This document shows positions 56,276-64,000 of a stretch of 64,000 nt of DNA, one piece after another. Position 1 is the stretch's first letter; each line of letters opens with the position of its first letter. Source of the DNA: Clostridia bacterium (GTDB taxonomy: Bacteria > Bacillota > Clostridia > Christensenellales > Aristaeellaceae); NCBI GenBank assembly GCA_017470145.1, contig JAFUFB010000003.1, positions 186,001 to 250,000 of the forward strand, written 5' to 3'. Under the pieces are notes generated by a model. It ran no database searches, was not told the DNA's origin, and saw only the letters and a program-made list of their open reading frames with translations. Both the position numbers and the translations under genes were made by a program.

Positions 56276-56533
56276 ATGAAGTCGGAGGAACGGCAGATTC
56301 GGGTCAATGGAAAGGACTGCCGGCTGACCCGGACGGAGTATGAATTGTATGAATGCATGCGGACCCAACGGGGGAGGGTAGTTTCCCGGGAGGCGCTGCT
56401 GCGGAATGTATGGGGATTTCCCCGAGGAGCGGACACCCGGTCGGTGGATATGTGTATCCGCCGGCTGCGGGCCAAGATTGGGTTCGGCGCCATCCAGACC
56501 ATCTATGGCAAGGGATATGTGCTGACGGTATAA
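56276..56533 (+). CDS. Orphan OmpR-type winged-helix DNA-binding protein
   Basis: An 85-residue protein consisting only of the C-terminal DNA-binding domain of OmpR-type response regulators: CRLTRTEYELYECMRTQRGR, VVSREALLRNVWGF, DTRSVDMCIRRLRAKIG and IYGKGYVLTV. The receiver domain is missing and no kinase is nearby. GGAGAGGAGGAGCG precedes ATG. It follows the membrane-protein gene by 32 bp in the same operon, so it may be a second regulator of the ABC system that acts without phosphorylation. Confidence 0.85.
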   Translation: MKSEERQIRVNGKDCRLTRTEYELYECMRTQRGRVVSREALLRNVWGFPRGADTRSVDMCIRRLRAKIGFGAIQTIYGKGYVLTV

Positions 56534-56538
56534 CAGAT

Positions 56539-56573
56539 GGAGCCCGGCGAAAGCTGGGCTCCGCTGGTTTTTT
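56539..56573 (+). terminator. Terminator of the GntR/ABC operon
   Basis: GGAGCCC and GGGCTCC pair around GGCGAAAGCT, followed by GCTGGTTTTTT. Confidence 0.87.
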
Positions 56574-56656
56574 CGGAAAAGAATTTCCTTTGAGGCCGGT
56601 TCTGTGGTAGACTATCCGCAGCGCGGGGAGCTGCCCCGCGTGCGAGGAGGAGCATT

Positions 56657-59032
56657 TTGAACGAGCAGGAACTGGAACAGCGCAGCCGCGAAGCCTATCA
56701 GCAGGGCATCCTGCGGGAGATGGAGCGGGACATTTATCAGCGAACGCTGAAAAAGGCGGAGGTCATTACCCGCAGCATGAAGCCCGGCGAGAAGGCGGAA
56801 TATTTGCAGAGCCGGGCTTTTCAGAACGCGCTGAACCAGACGCGAAAGAAGGACCGGGTGTATCAAGCCCTGCTGCAGGGAGATTTTCCGGAGGACTACG
56901 AGGCGGAATACCGCCGGCTGCGGCCCCTGATTCAAGCGGAGCTGAAAAATGGCCATCCGGTGGAGCTGCCCTTCCTGAAATCCGTAGCGCGGATTCATCG
57001 CCCCGTGCGGGAGGCCAGGCAGGCCCGAAAATGCCTGCAGGACCAGCAGCCCGTTCACTTTTTGCGGCGGAACGCCGGCCGCATCGCCGGGGATCTGGAC
57101 CATGACCTGATGGCCTATCTGACCAAGGGGGATCTGACCCACCTGCAGCGGCGGGAGGAGATTCATGGCTCCGTGGCGGAAAGCCTGATGAAAAGCGTTT
57201 TCCGCCAGGGGGTGCCCCAGCGGATATTAGAGGAAGCCCTGCCCGAGGGCAGCCTGGAGCGGAACCTGGAGCGGCGGGTCTGGGAGGCCTATCCCGCCCT
57301 GAGGAACTGCCGAAGCCTGCGGCTGGGGGAGGAGGGCTCCGTGGAGAGCCTGACCCGGGAGCAGATTCGGGGCGCCCAGGGGAACATCCTGCGGGCGGTA
57401 CAGGCCCATTTTCCCCAGGGCCGGCTGCGGAAGCACCTGAAGCAGAACCCCACCCTGCGGGCCATGCAGCGCCAGCGGGAGCGGACCCAGAGCGACCGGA
57501 AAAACCTGCGGGAGGCGCTGCTGAAGGCGATTCCCGAGGAGATGAAGGATCTGTATCCCCTGGCCCGGAACCTGCATCGCCGGTTCATTCTGCATCTGGG
57601 GCCCACCAATTCCGGGAAAACCTGGGAGAGTATCCAGCGCCTGCAGACCGCCAGCCATGGCATCTATCTGGGCCCCCTGCGGCTGCTGGCTTTCGAGCAA
57701 TTCGAGGGCATGAACCTGGCGGATGTGCCCTGCTCCCTGGTGACAGGGGAGGAGCGCATTCTGGTGCCCGGCAGCCGAGTTCAATCCTCCACCATTGAGA
57801 TGGCAGACCTGGAGGATGAATACGACATCGCCGTGGTGGACGAATGCCAGATGATTTCGGACCGGGATCGGGGCGGCGCCTGGAGCGCCGCGGTGCTGGG
57901 GCTTTGTGCGGAGGAGATTCATCTCTGCGCCTCCCCGGACGCGGAAAGGCTCCTGACAGCCATGATTGCGGACTGCGGGGACGAGATGACCATTGTACGG
58001 CATGAGCGGATGGCGCCCCTGGTGGTGGAGGAGGGAGGCTTTCATTTCCCCTCTGGAGTGCGGAAGGGAGACGCCCTCATCGTCTTTTCCAAGGCCCGGG
58101 TCCATGCCCTGGCGGCGGAATTGAAGCAGATGGGCTATCGGGTTTCCCTGATTTATGGCGCCCTGCCGCCGGACGTGCGGCGGAACCAGGCGGAGCGCTT
58201 CCGCCAGGGGGAGACGGACATCGTCGTTTCCACGGACGCCATCGCGATGGGCATGAATCTGCCCATCGCCCGGGTGGTGTTCATGGAGGGGGAGAAGTAC
58301 GACGGGGATATCACCCGCCAGCTGACGGACTCCGAAATTCGGCAGATCGCCGGCCGGGCGGGGAGGTACGGCCAGTACGACATCGGCTATGTGAACGCCT
58401 ATGGCTTCAAGCCTGCGGTGGCGGCGGCCCTGGAAAGGCCGGCCCTGCCTCTGACCACGGCGGTGATCCGCTTTCCGGAATCCCTGCTGGGATTGCCCCT
58501 GAGCCTGACGGAGACCCTGAACCAATGGATCAGCATGAAGGACAAAAGCTATTTTTCCAAGGCGTCCACCATGCGAATGATGAGTCTGGCGGCCCGGATG
58601 GAAACCCGGAACACGGATAAGCGCCTGTTGTATGAATTTTTATGCATCCCCTTCGACGAGGAGGATCCCACCCTGCTTGCGGAATGGAAGAATATGTATC
58701 ACGCGGAGAGCACCGGCGGGCATTACGACGTGACGGAGATTTTGCCGGACCTGCTGGATCCAGAGAGCTGCACCGTGTCCATGCTGGACAGGCTGGAGGG
58801 GCATTATCGGCTGTGCGACCTATGCTACAACTATGCCCGGCGGTTCCTGCCGGAGCCGGAGAGCCTGCTGGCCACCATCCAGCAGCGGAAGGACCTGATT
58901 TCCTCCGGGATTATTCACGTCCTTTCCACCCAGAAGCTGCCGGGGCGGAAGTGCCGCCAGTGCGGCAAACGCCTGTCCTGGAACTGGCCCTATTCCATCT
59001 GTGACCATTGCTTCCATTACCGCCGGGGATGA
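56657..59032 (+). CDS. SUV3-like superfamily 2 RNA helicase
   Basis: A 791-residue helicase. Residues 1 to about 310 are helical, charged and unlike known domains. The helicase core has Walker A HLGPTNSGKTWES, DEAD-like box VVDECQMISDRDRG, motif V DIVVSTDAIAMGMNLP and motif VI QIAGRAGRYGQYD. The order and GPTNSGKT box are typical of SUV3, known from mitochondrial RNA decay, with bacterial homologues. The C-terminus ends with a zinc ribbon (CRQCGKRL, then CDHC). The start is TTG at 56657, with GAGGAGG six bases before. A role in RNA turnover is likely. It appears to be a single-gene unit. Confidence 0.88.
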   Translation: MNEQELEQRSREAYQQGILREMERDIYQRTLKKAEVITRSMKPGEKAEYLQSRAFQNALNQTRKKDRVYQALLQGDFPEDYEAEYRRLRPLIQAELKNGHPVELPFLKSVARIHRPVREARQARKCLQDQQPVHFLRRNAGRIAGDLDHDLMAYLTKGDLTHLQRREEIHGSVAESLMKSVFRQGVPQRILEEALPEGSLERNLERRVWEAYPALRNCRSLRLGEEGSVESLTREQIRGAQGNILRAVQAHFPQGRLRKHLKQNPTLRAMQRQRERTQSDRKNLREALLKAIPEEMKDLYPLARNLHRRFILHLGPTNSGKTWESIQRLQTASHGIYLGPLRLLAFEQFEGMNLADVPCSLVTGEERILVPGSRVQSSTIEMADLEDEYDIAVVDECQMISDRDRGGAWSAAVLGLCAEEIHLCASPDAERLLTAMIADCGDEMTIVRHERMAPLVVEEGGFHFPSGVRKGDALIVFSKARVHALAAELKQMGYRVSLIYGALPPDVRRNQAERFRQGETDIVVSTDAIAMGMNLPIARVVFMEGEKYDGDITRQLTDSEIRQIAGRAGRYGQYDIGYVNAYGFKPAVAAALERPALPLTTAVIRFPESLLGLPLSLTETLNQWISMKDKSYFSKASTMRMMSLAARMETRNTDKRLLYEFLCIPFDEEDPTLLAEWKNMYHAESTGGHYDVTEILPDLLDPESCTVSMLDRLEGHYRLCDLCYNYARRFLPEPESLLATIQQRKDLISSGIIHVLSTQKLPGRKCRQCGKRLSWNWPYSICDHCFHYRRG

Positions 59033-59065
59033 ATGTGACAAAAGTTTGAAATCTTTCGGATCGGG

Positions 59066-59094
59066 TTGTAAAACGGGAGATGGGAGAGTACAAT
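59066..59094 (+). promoter_or_regulatory. Promoter of the small secreted-protein gene
   Basis: TTGTAA (59066-59071), 17-bp spacer, TACAAT (59089-59094), about 50 bp before ATG at 59144. Confidence 0.72.
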
Positions 59095-59143
59095 ATTTTT
59101 CGCGGCGAGACCGCGGAGTGAAGAGAAAAGGAGTTGATACAAA

Positions 59144-59524
59144 ATGAAGTTTCTGGCGTGGATATTGAGTTTGATTTTTGCCTTCAATCTGGGCGCGGGG
59201 ACGACGACGGAGCCCAAGGAGACGGACGAGGAGCTGCGCAACCGGGTGCAGGAGCACATTGACACCATCGTGGACGAAGGCGCCGCCATCGTGGATGAGA
59301 TCGCGGAAGAGATCCGGAATGACGAGCAGGTGCAGGAAGCGGAGCAGTTCATCCAGGATGTGCAGGACGTGGCGGAGGAGACCTTGAAGGATCTGAACCA
59401 GGTCTATGAGAACGCCAAGGATCGGGTGGAGGAGAAGTTCGGCTCCCAGGAGACGGAAACGGAGGCCGCCCCTGAAACCGTGGAAGAAGAGCAGCCTGGC
59501 CCGGATGAACCTGTGAACGGATAA
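59144..59524 (+). CDS. Small secreted coiled-coil protein
   Basis: A 126-residue protein. It has a signal-like start (MKFLAWILSLIFAFNLGAG) and then a very acidic helical region from about 25 to 105 (ELRNRVQEHIDTIVDEG, VQEAEQFIQDVQDVAEETLK) with a heptad-like spacing, and a low-complexity Glu/Pro tail. There is no known family. It has its own promoter and terminator, so it may be abundant. It could sit in the cell wall or act as a periplasmic-like chaperone; this is a guess. Confidence 0.78.
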   Translation: MKFLAWILSLIFAFNLGAGTTTEPKETDEELRNRVQEHIDTIVDEGAAIVDEIAEEIRNDEQVQEAEQFIQDVQDVAEETLKDLNQVYENAKDRVEEKFGSQETETEAAPETVEEEQPGPDEPVNG

Positions 59525-59546
59525 TGCGCGCGGGAAATAATTGATG

Positions 59547-59573
59547 GGCGCCCAGCTTTCGGGCGCCTTCTTT
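59547..59573 (+). terminator. Terminator of the small secreted-protein gene
   Basis: GGCGCCC and GGGCGCC pair around AGCTTTC, followed by TTCTTTA. Confidence 0.85.
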
Positions 59574-59586
59574 ATCAGGAGACAGT

Positions 59587-62376
59587 ATGCTGACAATTCA
59601 GAACCTGAGAAAGGAATATCGCACCGGAACCCTGGTCCAGAAAGCGCTGGACGGGGTTTCTGTGTCCTTCCGCGAGAATGAGTTCGTAGCGATTCTGGGG
59701 CCTTCCGGCTCTGGGAAAACGACGCTGCTGAACATGATCGGCGGGCTGGATCGATACGACAGCGGCGATCTGCTGATTCGGGGCGTATCCACGAAGAAGT
59801 ACAGCGACCGGGACTGGGACACCTACCGGAACCACACGGTGGGCTTTATTTTCCAGAGCTATAACCTGATTCCCCATCAGACGCTGCTGGCCAATGTGGA
59901 GCTGGCCCTGACCCTGAACGGGGTCAGTCGGGAGGAGCGGAGAAGCCGGGCCCTGGAGGCCCTGGACCGGGTGGGGCTGAAGGAGCAGGCGCAAAAGAAG
60001 CCGGCCCAGCTTTCCGGCGGCCAGATGCAGCGGGTGGCCATCGCCCGGGCTTTAGTGAACCGGCCGGCTATATTGCTGGCGGACGAGCCCACCGGCGCCC
60101 TGGATACGGACACGGGCAAGCAGGTGATGGAGCTGCTGAAGGAAGTGGCGAAGGATCATCTGGTCATCATGGTGACCCACAACCCGAAGCTGGCCAAGAA
60201 GTACGCCACCCGCATCGTGAAGCTGAAGGATGGTGTGATTACCAAGGACTCCGACCCATACGAGGAGATACCGCGGGCGGACACGGGAGGAAAGCGGCTG
60301 CGGAAGCCCTCCATGTCCTATTTGACCTCCTTGAGCCTTTCCCTGGCTAACCTTTGGTCCAAGAAGGCAAGGACCATCCTGGTGGCCTTCGCGGCCTCCA
60401 TCGGCATCGTGGGCATCGCCCTGATCCTGAGCCTGTCCAACGGAGCCAACGCCTATATCCGGCGGATGGAGCAGGAGAGCCTGAGCCAATATCCCCTGCA
60501 GATCATGAGCTCCACCTTCTCCATGGCGGACAGCCTGGCCGCCTTCGCCCAGTTGCGGCAGGAGGCCGCCTCCGCCGAGGAGGACGGCAGCATCCAGGAG
60601 CAGCAGATGATGGGCGGGTTCATGGCCTCCGCCGCCACCAACGACCTGGCCTCCTTGAAGAAATGGCTGGACAGCGGATACAGCGGCATCGAGGATTACA
60701 CCCGGGGGGTGACCTATTCCTATGGCATTACGCCCCAGATCTATCTGACCCGGGAGGATGGCTATCGCCAGGTGAACCCGGACCAGACCCTGTCCACCTT
60801 TGGCGTCCAGGTGGACGACAGCCTGACGGGCATCTTTTCCAATTACGGCGCCAACGAGATTTTCCGGGCTTTGCCGGAAAACGAGGAACTATATATAGAT
60901 GAATATGACCTGATGGCCGGAACCTGGCCCCAGAAGGACACCGACTGCGTGGTGGTGCTCACGGGCAGCGGCAAAATTCCGGACATCATGCTTTACACCA
61001 TGGGCCTGCGGGATGGGGAGCAGCTGGATGCCATGATCGAAGGGGTTGTGGCGGGGGCCGATGTGGATACCAGTCTTACCGCCACCCGCACCTACGCTCC
61101 GGAGGACTTCCTGGGCATCACCTTCCGGTTGCTGCCGGCCTACGAGCGCTTCCGCTACGACGAAAAGCTGGAGATCTGGACTGACGGCAAGGAGGACGAG
61201 GCGGAGATGCTGCGTCTGCTGGCGGAAAAGGGCCAGGAGATGCGAATCACCGGCGTGGTCCGTCCCAAGGAGGGCACCTCCTTTGGCATTCTGGAGCTGG
61301 GAATTGAATACCCCGCCAGATTGATTCCTCGGCTGATGACGGAGGCGGCGGAAAGCCCGGTGGTGCGGGCGCAGCTGGCGGCGGAGGAAAAGGACGTGCT
61401 GACAGGGGCGGCCTTCGGCGAAACACCGGAGGAGGGCCTGGGCTTCCTGAAGGACATGATCGAGATCCATCCGGACCAGCTGGCGGAGGCGGTGGATTTC
61501 CGATGGGAGGATTTGGACAGCCTGGAGACGGAGGATACCCGGATGACCGCCGGCCGGCTGGTGAAGATTCTGCGGGAGCTGCGGCGCACCGGGGAATCGG
61601 AAACCCTGCGGGGCATGGTGGAAGCGGGGATCCCCCTGCTGCTGGACCTGATCGAGATCGACGAGGCGCAGCTGGGCAAGGCCATTTCCCTGGAGATGGG
61701 GGAGGCTCGGCTACAGGAATACTTTACCTCCCGGGCTTCCGCCCGCAGCGCCACCCTGGCGGGAAACCTGCTGAAATTCGGCTACGCGGAGGGTGAAAAG
61801 CCCATTATGATCACCTTCTATCCCAAGGATTATGAAAGCAAGGACGAGGTAATCCGCCTGCTGGAGGCCTATAACCAGGTGATGGAGGAAAGCGGCTATC
61901 CGGAGAAGGCCATCGCCTACACGGATTATGTAGGGGCGCTGATGTCCTCCGTAACCACGATCATCGACGTCATTACCTATGTGCTGATCGCCTTCGTGGC
62001 GGTGTCCCTGGTGGTGTCCTCCATCATGATTGGCATCATTACCTACATCTCCGTGCTGGAGCGACGGAAGGAGATCGGCATCCTGCGGGCCATGGGGGCC
62101 TCCAAGCGGAACGTGATCCAGGTGTTCAACGCGGAAACCTTTATCATCGGCCTGCTGGCGGGGGCCTTCGGCATCGGGCTGACCCTGCTGCTGCAGATTC
62201 CCATCAATTACGCGATTCATGCCCTGACGGATCAGGAGGGCGTTCGGGCCTTCCTGCCCCCTGGCGCGGGAGGCATCTTGATTTTGCTTTGCATTCTGCT
62301 GACACTGCTGGGTGGGTTCATCCCGGCCCGGAAGGCCGCGAAGCAGGATCCGGTGGAGGCCCTGCGCAGCGAATAA
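59587..62376 (+). CDS. MacB-like ABC transporter (ATPase-permease fusion)
   Basis: A 929-residue protein. Residues 1-225 are the ATPase (Walker [12 protein letters not shown], signature [15 protein letters not shown], Walker [13 protein letters not shown]). A transmembrane helix follows at about 258-285 ([20 protein letters not shown]), then a very long extracytoplasmic part (about 290-790). Three C-terminal helices (about 800-925) form the FtsX fold: [40 protein letters not shown], then the end [17 protein letters not shown]. MacB-type proteins do mechanical or lipoprotein/toxin transport. No outer-membrane partners are expected in this organism. The extracytoplasmic domain is much longer than in Gram-negative MacB. 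It has a strong terminator. Confidence 0.92.
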   Translation: MLTIQNLRKEYRTGTLVQKALDGVSVSFRENEFVAILGPSGSGKTTLLNMIGGLDRYDSGDLLIRGVSTKKYSDRDWDTYRNHTVGFIFQSYNLIPHQTLLANVELALTLNGVSREERRSRALEALDRVGLKEQAQKKPAQLSGGQMQRVAIARALVNRPAILLADEPTGALDTDTGKQVMELLKEVAKDHLVIMVTHNPKLAKKYATRIVKLKDGVITKDSDPYEEIPRADTGGKRLRKPSMSYLTSLSLSLANLWSKKARTILVAFAASIGIVGIALILSLSNGANAYIRRMEQESLSQYPLQIMSSTFSMADSLAAFAQLRQEAASAEEDGSIQEQQMMGGFMASAATNDLASLKKWLDSGYSGIEDYTRGVTYSYGITPQIYLTREDGYRQVNPDQTLSTFGVQVDDSLTGIFSNYGANEIFRALPENEELYIDEYDLMAGTWPQKDTDCVVVLTGSGKIPDIMLYTMGLRDGEQLDAMIEGVVAGADVDTSLTATRTYAPEDFLGITFRLLPAYERFRYDEKLEIWTDGKEDEAEMLRLLAEKGQEMRITGVVRPKEGTSFGILELGIEYPARLIPRLMTEAAESPVVRAQLAAEEKDVLTGAAFGETPEEGLGFLKDMIEIHPDQLAEAVDFRWEDLDSLETEDTRMTAGRLVKILRELRRTGESETLRGMVEAGIPLLLDLIEIDEAQLGKAISLEMGEARLQEYFTSRASARSATLAGNLLKFGYAEGEKPIMITFYPKDYESKDEVIRLLEAYNQVMEESGYPEKAIAYTDYVGALMSSVTTIIDVITYVLIAFVAVSLVVSSIMIGIITYISVLERRKEIGILRAMGASKRNVIQVFNAETFIIGLLAGAFGIGLTLLLQIPINYAIHALTDQEGVRAFLPPGAGGILILLCILLTLLGGFIPARKAAKQDPVEALRSE

Positions 62377-62399
62377 GCGCCTGAAAAGGCGCTTTTTTT
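62377..62399 (+). terminator. Terminator of the MacB-like gene
   Basis: GCGCCT-GAAA-AGGCGC followed by TTTTTTT. Confidence 0.93.
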
Positions 62400-62485
62400 G
62401 AGCTTGATCGAAGAAACTGTCGATGGATTCCCCGATTCCTTTTCGCAGAGGTTGCAAAAGCGAAAAAAGTATGATAAGATAACAA

Positions 62486-62502
62486 AGTCAAAGATAGTCA
62501 AT
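62486..62502 (+). promoter_or_regulatory. CtsR operator
   Basis: AGTCAAA-GAT-AGTCAAT matches the CtsR heptad direct repeat (A/G)GTCAAA-NAN-(A/G)GTCAAA. It follows a possible promoter, TTGCAA (62454-62459), 17-bp spacer, TAAGAT, so binding would block the ctsR-clp transcript. The ctsR start is 28 bp downstream. Confidence 0.85.
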
Positions 62503-62529
62503 TGCTTTTGACGAAAGGAAGCATGGAGC

Positions 62530-63000
62530 ATGAGAATCAGCGATTCCATTGAGCAGTTTATTAAAGAGATGCTGGGGGAGGACAGCCCCGAGGTGGAGCT
62601 CAAGCGCAACGAGTTGGCTGAATATTTTGGTTGCGCCCCCAGCCAGATCAATTATGTCCTGGCTACCCGTTTTTCCCCCTCCCAGGGATATCTGACGGAG
62701 AGCCGCCGGGGCGGCGGGGGATATATCCGCATCGTCCGGGTGGTGGAAACCGGGCCCCAGAAGATGGCCTACCTGGTGCGGGATCGCATTGGCGACAGCC
62801 TCAGCGAGGAGGAGGCCCTGCGGATCATCGCCCATCTGCGGGACAGCGGCATGGCCACGGGGGATGAAGCCTCCCTGATGGCCGCAGCCCTCAGTGGCAA
62901 GGCCCTGGCGGTGCCCCTGAGCCCGGAGATCAAGAACGCCCTGCGGGCCCGAACGCTAAAATCCATGATTCTGGCCCTGGCCAATAAAGAACAGAAATAG
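62530..63000 (+). CDS. ctsR: CtsR, transcriptional repressor of heat-shock genes
   Basis: A 156-residue repressor. The N-terminal winged helix ([40 protein letters not shown]) and the glycine-rich wing [13 protein letters not shown] that contacts the CtsR operator are intact. The C-terminal helical domain ([13 protein letters not shown]) follows. In B. subtilis it is heat-sensing and is tagged by McsB for ClpCP. AAAGGAAGC precedes ATG. It starts 28 bp after the operator, so it represses itself. Confidence 0.97.
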   Translation: MRISDSIEQFIKEMLGEDSPEVELKRNELAEYFGCAPSQINYVLATRFSPSQGYLTESRRGGGGYIRIVRVVETGPQKMAYLVRDRIGDSLSEEEALRIIAHLRDSGMATGDEASLMAAALSGKALAVPLSPEIKNALRARTLKSMILALANKEQK

Positions 63001-63016
63001 AGAGAGGGGACGCGCC

Positions 63017-64000
63017 GTGCTGTGCGAAGAATGCCATAACAACGAAGCGAACTTTACCATCTCGGTGGTGTCGGGGGAGGAAACCAGGACCCGCCGCCTT
63101 TGCGCGGACTGTATGAGCCGCATGAATGCCGACCTGATGAAGGGAAACCTGCGCAGCTTTCTGAGCACGGTGCTGGGGGCCCTGCAGGCGGGACAGGATA
63201 AAGGAGACAGAAAGGAATTCTCCATGCCCATTTTCGGACGATTTACCCAGCGGGCCCAGCAGACCCTGCAGCTGGCCCAGCGGATGGCCTCAGATCTGCA
63301 GATGTCCTACGTAGGGACGGAGCATATCCTGCTGGCCCTGCTGAAAACCAATGCCTCCGTGCCCGCGGCGGTTTCCAGCCGCATGAGCTTTGACAGCGCC
63401 GTGGAGGAAATTCGGGAGCGGCTGAGCGAGGAGGATCTGGCGGATCAGGGGACCCGGATTGAGCTGAGCCCCCGGGCGAAGAAGCTGCTGGAAACCAGCG
63501 TCTTAGAATCTCACAAGCTGGGGCAGAACTATGTAACGGTGGAGCACTTCTGGCTGGCCCTGCTGGGCAGCGACGACGGGGTGGCCGGAGCGCTGCTGCG
63601 CAAGGCGGGGGTGGATCTTTCCGCCGCCCGGGAGGAGATTTTGCAGCAGATGCGGGACAACGCCGCTTCCGGCGAAGGGGAGCGGAAGGCCCCCGGCTTC
63701 ATGCCCTTCATGGCCCAGTTCCAGCGCGGAAACGGGGGCCAGGAGCGGGGCGGACAGAAGACGGCACTGGATCAGTTCTGCCGGGATCTGACCCTGGCGG
63801 CGGAGAAGAATGAGCTGGACCCGGTCATCGGCCGGGATGCGGAAATCCAGCGGATTATCCAGATCCTGATTCGCCGGACGAAGAACAACCCCGTGCTCAT
63901 CGGCGAGCCCGGCGTGGGTAAGAGCGCCGTGGCGGAGGGGCTGGCCCAGCGGATCGTGCAGGGCAATGTGCCGGATATGCTGGTGGGCAAGCGGGTGCTG
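63017..64000 (+). CDS. clpC: ClpC-type AAA+ chaperone with in-frame McsA-like zinc finger (partial)
   Basis: The frame from GTG at 63017 (AGAGGGG upstream) stays open to the window edge. It first encodes a zinc finger with two CxxC pairs (LCEEC, then CADCM about 25 residues later) as in McsA/ClpE starts. After about 70 residues come two ClpN repeats ([27 protein letters not shown], then [28 protein letters not shown]). The first AAA+ module starts with [20 protein letters not shown] and Walker [16 protein letters not shown]. Another ATG (63224) with a ribosome site could start a plain ClpC, but no stop separates the parts. mcsA and mcsB genes are not seen here. It acts with ClpP in protein quality control. 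Confidence 0.88.
   Translation, partial: MLCEECHNNEANFTISVVSGEETRTRRLCADCMSRMNADLMKGNLRSFLSTVLGALQAGQDKGDRKEFSMPIFGRFTQRAQQTLQLAQRMASDLQMSYVGTEHILLALLKTNASVPAAVSSRMSFDSAVEEIRERLSEEDLADQGTRIELSPRAKKLLETSVLESHKLGQNYVTVEHFWLALLGSDDGVAGALLRKAGVDLSAAREEILQQMRDNAASGEGERKAPGFMPFMAQFQRGNGGQERGGQKTALDQFCRDLTLAAEKNELDPVIGRDAEIQRIIQILIRRTKNNPVLIGEPGVGKSAVAEGLAQRIVQGNVPDMLVGKRVL

Overview
The window looks like a Gram-positive, anaerobic gut or rumen Clostridia-type bacterium (Bacillota). Evidence: strong Shine-Dalgarno sites, ctsR heat-shock control with a CtsR box, YtrA-type GntR/ABC operon, clostridial TnpW/TnpX-type recombinase pair, lipO/lplB/lplC-type sugar importer and many plant-glycan hydrolases. 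Species cannot be named from the sequence. The left third (about 1-20.9 kb) has visibly mixed codon use and mobile-element debris; from about 21 kb onward the DNA is markedly more GC-rich and reads like the host chromosome.

1-16 kb (all minus strand): a Nif11/NHLM-type RiPP (peptide natural product) island. Transcription runs right to left. A membrane YdcF-like protein, a 7-TM LytS-type histidine kinase and a response regulator with a SARP-like DNA-binding half lead the island. Next come a small double-glycine peptide, a secreted protein, a multi-TM protein, three Nif11-leader precursors and a radical SAM/SPASM enzyme. An IS66-family insertion (8-bp target duplication) then separates the enzyme from another secreted protein. 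A second operon encodes the export machine: HlyD-like adaptor, C39-peptidase ABC transporter and a second ABC transporter that leaves the window. Both operons start at the same promoter architecture, TGGACA-N5-TGGACA placed 8 bp before a -10 box, which is the arrangement known for SARP activators.

16-20.9 kb: a mobile-element zone. It has a highly structured non-coding stretch, an XRE regulator divergent from a tnpW-like/large serine recombinase operon, a 5'-truncated cyclophilin, a 5'-truncated Fic gene, a holin-like type I toxin with its antisense RNA, and an orphan coding fragment.

21-24.7 kb: housekeeping genes (YfcE-like phosphodiesterase, NADP-type glutamate dehydrogenase, RadA). 24.8-52.5 kb: a carbohydrate regulon. 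It has a sugar isomerase, split transketolase, FGGY kinase, CUT1 ABC importer without its own ATPase, and hydrolases resembling GH39, GH78, GH3, GH106 and GH95, an esterase and a Sde182-like nucleoside-hydrolase-fold protein. A reversed-domain GH3 and a LacI-family regulator close the block. Matching tandem ATTTA(C/G)TAAAT operators lie at both ends of this block. The gene set fits use of an apiose- and rhamnose-bearing plant glycan, but that substrate is an inference.

52.6-64 kb: a GntR/ABC operon with an orphan winged-helix protein, a SUV3-like RNA helicase, a small secreted protein, a MacB-like ABC transporter, and ctsR followed by a ClpC that carries an in-frame McsA-like zinc finger at its N-terminus and runs off the right edge.
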